Part shown: piece by piece, positions 35,576 through 47,000 of the stretch
Position numbering within the stretch: the first letter of the stretch is position 1
Layout: the number at the start of each line of letters is the position of its first letter
Assembly (NCBI RefSeq): GCF_008629695.1
Contig: NZ_VWSH01000004.1
Coordinates: 310,001 to 374,000, forward strand
Direction of reading: 5' to 3'
Source of the DNA: Taibaiella lutea
GTDB lineage: Bacteria > Bacteroidota > Bacteroidia > Chitinophagales > Chitinophagaceae
DNA length: 64,000 bases
Program-made: the position numbers and the translations under genes
The notes under the pieces: generated by a model
Databases searched by the model: none
What the model was told of the DNA's origin: nothing
The model's input: only the letters and a program-made list of their open reading frames with translations

Positions 35576-36335
35576 CATAATTATTGACATTTTAAAAATA
35601 TGTAACTATTTTATAAAAATTAAAACAGATGATTAGTAGAAAGTTGTTTTTACACTTAATTTAATATAAATAAATTATCAGATCTAAATCTCCAAGCGTT
35701 GATCCACCTTTTGCAATTATAGAATAGTTAATTATTTTAACTTTTAATACGCATTTATATGTAGTTCGTTTTTTGCTTTGCCTACATTTTTCTCACAAAA
35801 ATTAATCTTCGTGCATTAGTATTATTGCTTATTCGACAATTTATATAAAAAGCGTTCATATCCGATATTCAAAATTGACTGAAAAATTTATAATTATTTA
35901 ACTATGTAAAGTTATTATAAACAAAAAGATAGTTAAGTAAAAACATTGAGTAAAGTCAATTTTTCTTATGGTATAGCTATTTTTTCACAATAATTATTTC
36001 AATATCTAACACTTGTTCCTATCAAAAAAAATCAAACCTGATATTTTATATTGAACTACATCAGCGTGCAGTTCTTCTTATATCTATTAATTTGAAGTTC
36101 ATATTTGTAATAGTGCATTAACCAATAAATAGCACAATAGCCAATTTTTCAACAGAAATTTTAACCCGTATAGGTAAGCATCAAAACTTCCTATGCCGCA
36201 TAGTTTTTTCAGTTTTATGAATTCTCCCAGAGGCGTATAATGTACAATCATTCGGATTTGCCAGATAGCATGTTTGGGAGATTCCGATTGTATAAAAGGT
36301 CAACAATATAAATAGGTAACATTAAATCAGCATTT
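35576..36335. other. 760-bp AT-rich gene-free region before the giant T9SS protein
   Basis: No plausible coding frame. Notable elements: GTTAATTATTTTAAC at 35727-35741 (GTTAA/TTAAC arms), a related AATTATTTAAC at about 35892-35902, and, near 36221-36292, interleaved inverted repeats (TCTCCCA/TGGGAGA; TACAATC/GATTGTA) ending 43 nt before the ATG. The region is long enough for a complex promoter or a leader of several hundred bases. No TAnnTTTG with a matching -33 was confirmed. Confidence 0.5.
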
Positions 36336-39300
36336 ATGACTTCACTAAATTTACAATTAAAACCAAAAGTACTTTTATCGCGCCCTCTTTATTGGTGCCT
36401 GATACTGTTACTTGCTTTTTCAGGCAATGCCTTCGGGCAATTTGCTCCCGTACCGGTAACGGGTTTCAACGCCGATATTGTGGCAGACGGAGCAACGGGT
36501 ACAACACCTGGAGCCTCCTCAACCGCAGCAGTTGACGGTGCTACCGGATATGTTTTTGTTACTCCTACATTTGGTTTCAGCGGGACTCCCTGCTCTAACT
36601 ATACCACCGCAAATGCGTTGCCGGCGAGCAAACAAATAACAAGTACAAACACCACTACTAATACAGGTATTACTTATACATTACAAGATTATGGTAATGG
36701 CGCTGCAACAAACAATAATGCGTTAAGGATTCCGATTGGAGGAACAGGTTCACTTACTTTAGTGACACCTATAAATGCAGCAAAGTTATATCTGGTATCT
36801 TTAGGCGGAAATGGTGCTTCTACTTATAATGTAACAATTACTTATTCCGATGGCTCTTCAGAAACAGTTGTAAACCCTTCAGGCGGAACACCTGATTGGT
36901 GTGGAGGCGCGGCTACTTACAAGCTAACACCACAACAATATTACAGGATAAACAGAACCTTGACTGCTTGTACAGGAGATGCTGGTCTTTGTCAGTACAT
37001 ATATGAAGTTCCTGTTCCTGTAGGTGGGGCAAATTTTGCTAAAAATATCGTGTCACTTTCTTTCAGCAATGTCGCAAGTGGAATACTAAATATTATGGCA
37101 GTGGGAATGCAAGCTCCTTGTACAGCTCCCCCTGCTCCTACGGGCATAACATTTAATGCGTCTACTACATCTACCGTAAGTGGTTCTTTTACTGCAAGTA
37201 CAGCAACAGGTTATCTTGTTGTGCGCTATCCTGCAGGCAGCACTCCTGTCACTCCGGTAGGTGGCACTACTTATGTACCCGGAGCTCCTTTGGGTACGGG
37301 AAAAATAGTAAGTATGGGTACAACCACTACTTTTTCAGCAAGTGCTTTATCAGCAAATACATCATATGATGTTTATGTTTACGGATATAATACCGGAACT
37401 ACTTGTGGCGGCCCGGTTTTTGGTAGCCCTTTAATCGGCACCCAATCAACAACTGCTTGCGGTGCACCAACATTAGGAACAGTTACTGCAGGCGTACGTA
37501 CTATAACTGTGGGACCAACCGGTGATGCTACCACTATTACTGCTGCATTAGCAGATATTAATACAAATGGTTTGAATACTCCTACCATACTTGAATTACA
37601 AACGGCTTATGTAAGTACCGCAGAAACGTTTCCAATTACATTTCCTTCTTCACCATGCGTAGGAAGTGTAAATACACTTAAATTAAGACCTGCAGCAGGC
37701 GCTAACGGATTGGTTATTGCAGGTTCAAACGCTGGTCCTACCATTGATTTGAATGGTGCTGCATATGTAACAATTGATGGCAGACCGGGTGGTGTTGGCA
37801 GTTCTATTTCTTTTACCGCAGCAGGCAGCCTGAACACAACGAATCTGAATATTACAAATACCAATGCTGCCGGTTCAGCAATAAAACTGGGTAATGGCGC
37901 AAGCAATAACATGATTCAATATTGTGACCTTCAGGGACAGAGTACAGTTAGCGCTGCAAGTTCTACAACAATCGGTGGCGTAGTTTACATGGATAATACA
38001 GGAAGTACAGGTAATGATAATAACACAATTAGTTATTGTAATATCCACTCAACAAGTGCTTCTGCGTTTCCTGCAATGGGTATCTATTCCCTTGGGACAA
38101 ACGTTACCACAGGTTATGCTTTAACGTCTAACGACAATAACACTGTTGATAATTCTAATGTTTACGATTATTTCAATGCTACATCAGGAACTAATTCTGC
38201 AGGCATTGAACTTAACTACGGTAATAATGCCTGGATCATAACAAATAATAGTTTTTTCCAGACAGACATCCGTGCTATTACCGGAGCTTATAACAGAGCT
38301 GTTTGGGTCATACCTTATCGTGCAGCAGGAAATGTAGGTAATGGATTTAATATCTCCAATAATTATATCGGAGGCTCTCAACCACAATGTGGTGGTTCTC
38401 CTTATACATTAACGACTTCAGGATATTTTGATGGTATCAGAATTGAGATGGCAGACGGTGCTACACCTGCGGCTTCCATTATTCAAAACAATACTATAAG
38501 AAATATTTCTATCACTTCAAGTACAACAAGTGATTTGTTCCATGGTATTGCTACAGCGGGTGGTACAGGACTTGTAAGCATTCTGGACAATACTATCGGA
38601 ACTGCAACAGGTACTGGTGGAGCTACTACCGGAGGTGTTACGCTTACAACTTCTGCTTCGGCAGTGGCAGGACATGCTATTTTGCTTACAGGTACTGGAA
38701 CATATACAGTACAGAACAACAAGATTGCCAACTTCACCATTCCAAGTGCCAATTCTTATTTCACAGGTATCTTCACCAACGGTAACATTGGTGCAACTAT
38801 CAATAACAACACTATCGGTAGCCTTACAGATCCGCAAAGTATTTATTTTTCAGATGCCAGTACATCAAGTACCACAGGAAGGTATATCAGGGGTATAAGC
38901 CTGAGTCCTACCGGTGCTTTACCTTTTACGGTTACAAACAATACCATCGCCGGTATCTGGAGCAATAACGCATTCACCAGTTCTTCAGGACAAGTAGTAG
39001 GTATTTTTATTACCACAACTACTGCTAATTTTGTCGGTGGCGTAACAGGCAATGTGGTTAAAAACCTTTACACTGCTGCAAGAACCACAGGTACTACCAC
39101 TACAAGCGCTTTGATGGGTATCTGTGCTTCTTCAACAAGCGCCAACGTTTTCAACGTTTCCGGAAATACTGTAGATTCCCTGATATGTACAGGCACCACT
39201 GGTGCTATTAACATTATCGGTTTGTATTTTGCAGGAAGTACTTCTGTAAACAATACAATTACCCGCAACTTTATACATACCATCACTGCCCCGTCAACAA

Positions 39301-42300
39301 ATACGGCAGTGATATACGGTATTTTAAATAATACAGGTACTTCTACTTTTGCCAATAACATGGTTCGCCTGGGTGTCAATCCGGACGGAACAAGTTATAC
39401 TATTCCTGCTTCCATTATAGGTATAAGTTCAGTTCCTACCAATAACAATAACTTCTATAACAATAGTGTTTATATTGGTGGTACAGGTGTTGATGTTACT
39501 GCAACTAATACATTTGCTTTCAGAAGAACAGGTACTTCCGGTACTTATAACGTGGTGAATAATATTTTCGTTAATAACCGCTCTAATGCCACAACAGGCG
39601 GTACGCACTACGCAATGTATTTTACAACCTCTAATACAGGAGCTACAGTAAATAACAATTTATACAATGCAACAGGTACAGGCGGTGTATTTGCATATAG
39701 CGGAACAGCAAATGTTGCTGCATATGCACCCGGTTGGATAGCTTCCGATGGATTAAGTGTTTCAGGTGACCCGCAATTTTTGGTGCCTAATGGAACTGCT
39801 TCTTCCGTTAATTTGCATCTAAATACAACTGTTGCTTCTTTAGCAGAAAGTCATGCTGTTGCCGTTTCGGGCATCACTAACGATTTTGACGGAGATAGCC
39901 GTTCAGGTTATTCGGGCTCAGCTTCAGGAAGTGCTCCTGATATCGGTGCTGATGAATATGCAGGTATTTATATAAATCTGAACTGCTCCGGTATGCCGGC
40001 TGCAGGCACTGCTACATCTTCAGTTCCATCAATTTGTCCGAATTTATCATTTACACTTGGTCTTAGTCCTGTAATTTTACTTCAGGGAATAAGCTATCAA
40101 TGGCAATCATCTCCTGCTTCTGCAAATACATGGACAAATATTGGTACTGCCCAAACAAGTCCGGTTTATACTACCTCAATTACTGCTTCAACAGACTTCC
40201 GTTGTGTTGTAACATGTACTAGTTCAAATTTAAGCGATACTTCGATAGCGGTGAATGTAGCTGTAAATTCATTTGACAATTGCTATTGTACTGAAACGAG
40301 AACAGGTACCGACAGAGGTATTACATTGTTCCAGACTACAGGTGCGCAAGTAAACCTAAATAAGACTTCTACAAGCACAGGAACTACAAATGCAGGTTAC
40401 AGTAATTATACCACAACAGATACGATAAAAGCAATTTCAGGATTTACCGTTAATTTTAACGGTACTGTCGGACCAAATGACCTTGGGGTTAAAATATTTG
40501 TCGATTGGAATCATGATGGCGATTTTACAGATGCAAATGAAACAATGTATAATTCAAATTCTTACATTATACCAAGTTTCAGCGGAAGTTTTGTTGTCCC
40601 TTCAGTTGCATTGCCTGGTTATACAAGAATGAGAATCAAGGCTGATTATAATTCGACTTCACCTACGGTTTGTGGAAGCATCTCAAGCGGAGAAAGCGAA
40701 GATTATGCCTTTGTGGTTATTCCTTTAACTGTTTGTGCCGGAGCGCCTAATCCTGGTAATACGAATGCTTCAACAACAAGTATATGTGCAACTGGTTCCA
40801 CTAACCTGTCAGTTGACAATAATTATCTGACCTATGCAGGTATTAATTATCAATGGCAATCTTCTCCTGATGGAATCAACTGGAGTAATATAGTTGGTGC
40901 TACTACAGCTACTGCTACAGCTTCAGCAATAACCCAATCTACTAGCTATCGTTTAAGGATGATTTGTCTTTCCGGTCCTGATACAGCTTATTCTACTCCG
41001 GTTCAGGTCGTAGTGCATACTTTGCCAACCGTTACTGTAACACCATCGCAAGCTGCATTCTGTACTTCAGGAAGTGCTACTTTGCTTGCCGGCGGCGCTT
41101 CAACTTATACATGGACTCCATCCTCAACATTGAATGCATCAACCGGGGCCACTGTAATTGCTACGCCAACAACAATAACGACTTATACTGTGGTTGGTAC
41201 TGACATTTATAACTGCTCTAATTCTGCTATTGCAACAGTTGGACCAATCGATGCTTTTACTCCTGTGGGAACAGCAACGGGTTCTTGTGCACCAAACTTG
41301 CCGGTAACCATTACTGCAACACCTATTGCAACAGCAGTGGGTAGCATGGAATATATGTTGACAGATACGCTTGGAGCCGTGATCGGCAACTGGCAGGCAG
41401 GAACAAACTTCACGGTTACACCAACTGTAAGCGGTAGTTATAAATATTATTTATTTGCCCGGAATACAACTTGTAACACTAATATATCTGATACAGGAAC
41501 GGTTATCTTCTATGACGGATTTGGAGCAACTGTTACAGTAAATAATGCAACTTGTGCGAACGGAGACGGCTCTTTAATAGTAAGTGGTGTTCAGGGGCCG
41601 GGTACAGGTAACCCAACCGCTGTATGGTATAGTAACGACTTCGCTTCTTCTACGTTAAATTCAATTTATGCTGTATTACAAGGAGGGGCTTCCATTACCA
41701 GTAACTATTTACAACTTACACCAAATGCGAACAGTTCAAACGGAGGCATATTGATTAAAAACCCTAATGCGATCAGCCGTATTGATAGTGTAGGATTTGA
41801 CCTGTCTATTCCGCAATCCGGTGGTGCCGATGGTATGTCCTGGAGTTATGGAGATATCACTTATCCTGCAGCTCCGGCCAGTTATCCTTTTGAATCAGGT
41901 ATTGGCAACAAACTGATAATTTCCTTTGATGCGTATGGTACAAGTGGTGCAGGTATTCAAGGTGTTTATCTGACTTACGGCCAATCCAATGTGACAGGTG
42001 GCACTACTGTTGCGGTAACGAATACTGTAACATCAACTATGCTCGCTTATTCACCTAATGCATCCTGGACAGGCGCATCCAATACTCATGTGAACATCTA
42101 TATTTCAAGTGACAACAAACTGACGCTTAAAATGGGTGCTACAACTATCTTCAATGCTGTACAATTACCTGCAGCTTATGGTAGCGCAGATAAATCAGCA
42201 TGGCAACAAATTCTTGCGGCCCGTACAGGTGGCATATCAGAACAACATGCTATAGATAACTTAGGCATCTATTATAACACCACCAGTTACTCTTATGGTG

Positions 42301-43808
42301 CATCTCCTGCTAACTCAGGTACCGTACCTTCTACATGGCAGACTTCATCCTTATTCTCAGGTTTAAGCGGTGGTGACAGCCTTGATATATGGGTAGCCAA
42401 TCCTGCAAGCCCTGCAACTTGTAACAAATTCTTAGGAACTTATAATATTACATCACCTGTTATGGCATCCATGCTTGATGCTGCCAACCCTTCCTGTGTT
42501 GGCGCTGAAGATGGCTATGTTTTATTGAAAGTAAATGCTGCAGGAACCTATAATGTTTCTTACAAGAAAAATGGCGGCGCCACCATCACTCAAAATGCAT
42601 TGGTTTCCTCAAATGACGGCACAAATGAATATATTGCAGTTATTCTCGGACAAGGCGCTTATACCAACTTCAAAGTGGTAAACACGGTAGGTTTATGCGT
42701 TTCCAATACTATTGCAGGCACTACAACATTGACAGCACCGGCCGCTACAGCAGTACCTGTAGCAAGTACAACTTCGGGTGCAATGAACCAACCGGGAGCA
42801 GGTACCCAGTATTATACTGATGCTTCCTGTGATTTGATTGCTGCTGTTACCAGTGCAAACAACCTTGGAACCGTTACTGCAAACGTAACAGTGGGTACAC
42901 CTGCTGCAACTCCGGGTGGTGAGCCATTCGTAGGAAGGTATGTTGATATAGTTCCAAGCCAGAATGCTAATCTGCCTGCAACATTGAAATTATATTTCAC
43001 CACTGCAGATTTCACAGCTTATAACAATGCTGCATACGTTGGTACGACTTCTTATCCTGCTATCCTGCCGGATAATTCAAACCTTCGTATCAGGGCATTC
43101 CACGGCCTTCCTTCATCAGGCACAACAGGGCCTAACGGCACTTATGATGCAACGAACTCAGACATATTGCTGCCGACAAGCGTTGTATGGAATACCAATG
43201 GATTCTGGGAAGTAACGGTTTATTCTCCAAATGGTTTCTCCGGTTTCTTTGCAAACACCACTATCGGTTCACCGTTGAATATCACAATCGGCAAAATAGC
43301 TGCACATAATGAAGGTGCGGTGAATATTGTAAACTGGGATACGAAAACCGAATCTGCAAATGACCGTTTCATTATTGAAAGAAGCAGCGATGCCAGGACA
43401 TTTACAGCAATAGGTACAATGGACGGTAAAGGCAATGCGCCAAGCGATTACAGTTTCACAGATACCAAACCATTCAACAGCATCAACTACTACAGATTGA
43501 TATTGATGAATGCCGACGGTTCCAGACAATACAGCAATGTTGTTTCTGCAGAAGTTAAGAACGTCAATACCTTCAGGTTGAATGTATTCCCTAACCCGGC
43601 TTCCACAGAGGTTTCCGTAAGTGTTTCGGATGTTATCGGCAAAGGTCAGGTAGAACTTACGGACATTACCGGAAGAGTACTTGTATCGCAGTCAATAAGC
43701 AACAGTACAACAATTTCATTGTCACTGAACGGCCTCGCAGACGGCATCTACATTGTGAAATACCATGATGATGCAAATGTTCAGACTGTTAAGATCAATA
43801 AGAAATAG
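36336..43808 (+). CDS. Giant secreted surface protein: beta-helix, Ig-like, GEVED and lectin-like domains, T9SS type A sorting domain
   Basis: 2490 residues. Long Sec signal (about 1-35, WCLILLLAFSGNAFG). A fibronectin-III/Ig-like portion lies at about 255-375, a right-handed parallel beta-helix of many N-N-T/N-N-N turns at about 390-1200 (for example IQNNTIRNISI, VTNNTIAGIW, NNFYNNSVYIGG), an Ig-like domain at 1225-1310, a GEVED domain at about 1315-1455 (VKIFVDWNHDGDFTDANE, SSGESEDYAFVV), a second Ig-like domain (YQWQSSPDGINWSNI), and an L-type-lectin-like jelly-roll at about 1764-1986 (DSVGFDLSIPQSGGADGMSW, NKLIISFDAYGTSG). The C-terminus (NVFPNPASTEVSVSV...GLADGIYIVKY) is the T9SS type A sorting domain. 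Probably a cell-surface adhesin or glycan-binding protein; enzymatic activity is not evident. Confidence 0.93.
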   Translation: MTSLNLQLKPKVLLSRPLYWCLILLLAFSGNAFGQFAPVPVTGFNADIVADGATGTTPGASSTAAVDGATGYVFVTPTFGFSGTPCSNYTTANALPASKQITSTNTTTNTGITYTLQDYGNGAATNNNALRIPIGGTGSLTLVTPINAAKLYLVSLGGNGASTYNVTITYSDGSSETVVNPSGGTPDWCGGAATYKLTPQQYYRINRTLTACTGDAGLCQYIYEVPVPVGGANFAKNIVSLSFSNVASGILNIMAVGMQAPCTAPPAPTGITFNASTTSTVSGSFTASTATGYLVVRYPAGSTPVTPVGGTTYVPGAPLGTGKIVSMGTTTTFSASALSANTSYDVYVYGYNTGTTCGGPVFGSPLIGTQSTTACGAPTLGTVTAGVRTITVGPTGDATTITAALADINTNGLNTPTILELQTAYVSTAETFPITFPSSPCVGSVNTLKLRPAAGANGLVIAGSNAGPTIDLNGAAYVTIDGRPGGVGSSISFTAAGSLNTTNLNITNTNAAGSAIKLGNGASNNMIQYCDLQGQSTVSAASSTTIGGVVYMDNTGSTGNDNNTISYCNIHSTSASAFPAMGIYSLGTNVTTGYALTSNDNNTVDNSNVYDYFNATSGTNSAGIELNYGNNAWIITNNSFFQTDIRAITGAYNRAVWVIPYRAAGNVGNGFNISNNYIGGSQPQCGGSPYTLTTSGYFDGIRIEMADGATPAASIIQNNTIRNISITSSTTSDLFHGIATAGGTGLVSILDNTIGTATGTGGATTGGVTLTTSASAVAGHAILLTGTGTYTVQNNKIANFTIPSANSYFTGIFTNGNIGATINNNTIGSLTDPQSIYFSDASTSSTTGRYIRGISLSPTGALPFTVTNNTIAGIWSNNAFTSSSGQVVGIFITTTTANFVGGVTGNVVKNLYTAARTTGTTTTSALMGICASSTSANVFNVSGNTVDSLICTGTTGAINIIGLYFAGSTSVNNTITRNFIHTITAPSTNTAVIYGILNNTGTSTFANNMVRLGVNPDGTSYTIPASIIGISSVPTNNNNFYNNSVYIGGTGVDVTATNTFAFRRTGTSGTYNVVNNIFVNNRSNATTGGTHYAMYFTTSNTGATVNNNLYNATGTGGVFAYSGTANVAAYAPGWIASDGLSVSGDPQFLVPNGTASSVNLHLNTTVASLAESHAVAVSGITNDFDGDSRSGYSGSASGSAPDIGADEYAGIYINLNCSGMPAAGTATSSVPSICPNLSFTLGLSPVILLQGISYQWQSSPASANTWTNIGTAQTSPVYTTSITASTDFRCVVTCTSSNLSDTSIAVNVAVNSFDNCYCTETRTGTDRGITLFQTTGAQVNLNKTSTSTGTTNAGYSNYTTTDTIKAISGFTVNFNGTVGPNDLGVKIFVDWNHDGDFTDANETMYNSNSYIIPSFSGSFVVPSVALPGYTRMRIKADYNSTSPTVCGSISSGESEDYAFVVIPLTVCAGAPNPGNTNASTTSICATGSTNLSVDNNYLTYAGINYQWQSSPDGINWSNIVGATTATATASAITQSTSYRLRMICLSGPDTAYSTPVQVVVHTLPTVTVTPSQAAFCTSGSATLLAGGASTYTWTPSSTLNASTGATVIATPTTITTYTVVGTDIYNCSNSAIATVGPIDAFTPVGTATGSCAPNLPVTITATPIATAVGSMEYMLTDTLGAVIGNWQAGTNFTVTPTVSGSYKYYLFARNTTCNTNISDTGTVIFYDGFGATVTVNNATCANGDGSLIVSGVQGPGTGNPTAVWYSNDFASSTLNSIYAVLQGGASITSNYLQLTPNANSSNGGILIKNPNAISRIDSVGFDLSIPQSGGADGMSWSYGDITYPAAPASYPFESGIGNKLIISFDAYGTSGAGIQGVYLTYGQSNVTGGTTVAVTNTVTSTMLAYSPNASWTGASNTHVNIYISSDNKLTLKMGATTIFNAVQLPAAYGSADKSAWQQILAARTGGISEQHAIDNLGIYYNTTSYSYGASPANSGTVPSTWQTSSLFSGLSGGDSLDIWVANPASPATCNKFLGTYNITSPVMASMLDAANPSCVGAEDGYVLLKVNAAGTYNVSYKKNGGATITQNALVSSNDGTNEYIAVILGQGAYTNFKVVNTVGLCVSNTIAGTTTLTAPAATAVPVASTTSGAMNQPGAGTQYYTDASCDLIAAVTSANNLGTVTANVTVGTPAATPGGEPFVGRYVDIVPSQNANLPATLKLYFTTADFTAYNNAAYVGTTSYPAILPDNSNLRIRAFHGLPSSGTTGPNGTYDATNSDILLPTSVVWNTNGFWEVTVYSPNGFSGFFANTTIGSPLNITIGKIAAHNEGAVNIVNWDTKTESANDRFIIERSSDARTFTAIGTMDGKGNAPSDYSFTDTKPFNSINYYRLILMNADGSRQYSNVVSAEVKNVNTFRLNVFPNPASTEVSVSVSDVIGKGQVELTDITGRVLVSQSISNSTTISLSLNGLADGIYIVKYHDDANVQTVKINKK

Positions 43809-43816
43809 AATGATTG

Positions 43817-43858
43817 AATTCCGGGATTTGCCTTATGGTCAATCCCGGAATTTTAATT
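43817..43858 (+). terminator. Intrinsic terminator after the giant T9SS gene
   Basis: Perfect 12-bp stem AATTCCGGGATT (43817-43828) / AATCCCGGAATT (43841-43852), 12-nt loop, T-rich tail. Confidence 0.85.
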
Positions 43859-44071
43859 TTCAAAGATTGACACATACACGTTTATGTGTTCTATTAGTGA
43901 GTTTAATTTCCAAACTATAATCCTTCAAACCCGGTCTTTACTTTATCATTATCAAAAGGAAAATTATCTTCTCCATAATCGATAAAACCATTATTAGTTA
44001 ATTCTGATGTTTTGAATTACAGTCGCTTTCAGAATTTACATCTTTTCATTGTCCATAAATTTTAAGCCAAG

Positions 44072-47000
44072 ATGATTCGTTATATAAAACTTGCAATCAT
44101 TTGCCTGTTCACACTTTCGGGAATTAATAGTTTTAGTCAGACTTATTGTTCGCCTGTTTATACGTCTGGATGTCCTTTTAGTAATTACATTACGAATGTT
44201 AACATTGGAACCATAAATCACTCTCCACCTGGCTGTACCGTAAGCAATTATACCGCCATCTCAACACTTATCCCTGCTGGAGTTGCGACAACTATTACGG
44301 TTACTACTTCGGGTTATATAGGAGCCGCTGTTGCCGTAGATTTAAATAATAACGGCAGTTTCAGTGATGCAGGAGAGGTGCTCGCAGTAATGAATTATAA
44401 CGGCAGTTCTTTCTCTGCTCCTTATTCTGCAAGCATTACCATACCTGGAAGTACACCCAATGGTTCTTACAGGATGAGATGTTATAGCATAGGAGGCAAT
44501 TCGGGCGGTGGTACTGGTGGTATTCTACCAAGCAATGACCCTTGTGCTACTTATGGTTACGGTAGTTTTGACGATTATACGCTTGTTGTTTACCATCAAT
44601 GTGCAACTATCAATTCTGTAACAGCAACTCCATCACAAATATGTACTTCAGGCACTTCGAGTTTAACGTGTAGTTATACCAGCTTTAGCCCTGCCACTGT
44701 GAAGTGGTATTATGAAAATGGGACGCTGGCAGGAACGGGAAGTCCTTTCGTTACGCCGACTTTAACTACAACTACAACTTTCTATGCAGCAGCAGACAAT
44801 GGTACTTGCGATACGCCAAGAGCTCCGCTTACGGTTATTGTAATTCCTCCTGCAGCAGCACCTATATCCATTACGCCAACTGATACTACCATTTGTGAAG
44901 GAAAAATTGTAAAAATAGAAACAACAAGAGGAACAGTTATTGACTCTGTAATTGCAAAGCAAGGAACTTTAACTGCTACCAAAACGCCTATAAATGGTAC
45001 AAGTGTCAATTCTGTGAGCGAACTTATTTATTTGTCAAGCGAATTGAATGTAGCAGGAACAATTACTGATTTTGGTTTCTTCAAAACATCGACATCGACC
45101 AATACAACCTTTAATCCTGGTAATGTCACTGTATATATGAAAAATACAACGGCAACAACGGTTACCAATACAGCAAGCACCTCAGGCTATGATTTGGTTT
45201 ATACAGGGCCATGGCCAAATGTTGGCGTTGCTGCAAATACCTGGAACAATCTTACATTGACTGCACCTTTCGATTATCTCGGTGGTGCAAATAATCTTTC
45301 TATACTTATTGTAAGAACTGCAGCACCTACGAGTCCGGTATTTGCTCCCAAATATCGTGCCAGCAGTTCATCTCCAAATAACAGGGTTTCTTTTTATACC
45401 TTAAATACAGCTTGGGTGAGTGGGGTAACTGTGATGACTTTGGACACATTGCGTCCTGATATAAAAATCAAATACAAGGTTAAGCCAACTATTAACTGGT
45501 CGCCTGTCACAAATTTATTTAAAGATGCAAGTCTTACACTGCCTATAAATGCCTCAGATACACAATCGGTTGTATATGCACATCCGAATGTAACCACTAC
45601 TTATAGTGCTTATGGCAATCTGTATGGCTGTTTGTCTACTGGTTTCCTGACCTCTCATATTGTAGTTAATGATACTGTGCATGTACTTATTGCAGATTCG
45701 GTTTGTATTGGTTCAAGTTACGTATTTGGAACACAGACGTTGACAACCACAGGTACTTATACAGAGTCTTTCCAGGCTACAAATGCCTGTGATAGTGTTG
45801 TTACAATAAATTTTTCTATTCGTCCATATATTACAAATACAGTAGCAGTAAGTATTTGCCAGGGCCAGACATATACCTTTAATGGCAATACTTACTCCAC
45901 TTCCCAAACAGGATTGAAAGATACTTTTTCTACAACAGGCTGCGATAGTATCGTTACATTAAACCTGACAGTCAATCCGAATATAACACCGACATTCACT
46001 GCTGTTCCTGCTATATGTAATGGTAGTACGGCGCCTGTATTACCGACTACTTCGACAAATGGCTATACAGGTACATGGAGCCCGGCAACAGTAAGTAATA
46101 CGGCAACTACGACTTATACTTTTACACCTACAGCCGGTCAATGTGCAACAACAACAACGCTGACTGTAACCGTAAATCCGATCGTAACACCAACATTTAC
46201 TGCTATAGCGCCTATATGCAGCGGAGTTATTGCCCCCGTATTGCCAACTACATCTACCAATGGCATAACGGGCACATGGAGCCCTGCAACGGTAAGTAAT
46301 ACCGCAACCGCTACTTATACTTTTACGCCTACAGCAGGACTTTGTGCATCTACTACGACTTTAACAGTGACTGTAAATCCGAATGTAACGCCAACGTTTA
46401 CAGCCATAGCTCCTATATGCAATGGTGCTACAGCACCTGTTTTGCCGACAACCTCAAATAATGGCATAACGGGGACATGGAGCCCGGCAACAGTGAGCAA
46501 TACAGCAACTACTACCTATACTTTTACGCCTACAGCCGGACTTTGTGCATTAACAACCACCTTGACTGTTACTGTCAATCCAAATGTAACACCGACATTT
46601 ACTATTCCAGGTTCCATTTGTAATGGAGCCACAGCACCTGTTTTGCCAACAACTTCCAATAATGGCATAACAGGCACCTGGAGCCCGGCAACAGTAAGCA
46701 ATACTGCAACCGGTACTTATACCTTTACGCCGACAGCGGGATTGTGTGCGCTTGCAACTACAGTGACAGTAAATGTGAACAATAATACAGTACCGACTTT
46801 TACGGCAATTCCGGCATTTTGTAAGAACACTACGGCACCTTTACTGCCTGCCACTTCCAATAATGGCATAACAGGCACATGGAGCCCGGCAACGGTAAGT
46901 AACACAGCGAGCGGAACTTATACCTTTACGCCGACACCGGGATTATGTGCGCTTACAGCAACGATGAATATTACTGTAAAAAATCCTTCTATTTATACGG

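Noticed and set aside
37379-39379. Long open frames on the minus strand under the giant T9SS gene
   Set aside because: They are shadows caused by the Thr/Asn/Gly/Ser-rich codons of the plus-strand gene; no start context or family.
46315-46905. Similar short minus-strand frames repeated across the 201-bp repeats
   Set aside because: Mirror images of the coding repeat; identical period and no independent coding signal.
45974-46978. CRISPR-like array
   Set aside because: The 201-bp direct repeats are in frame, without short repeats and unique spacers, inside a secreted protein gene.
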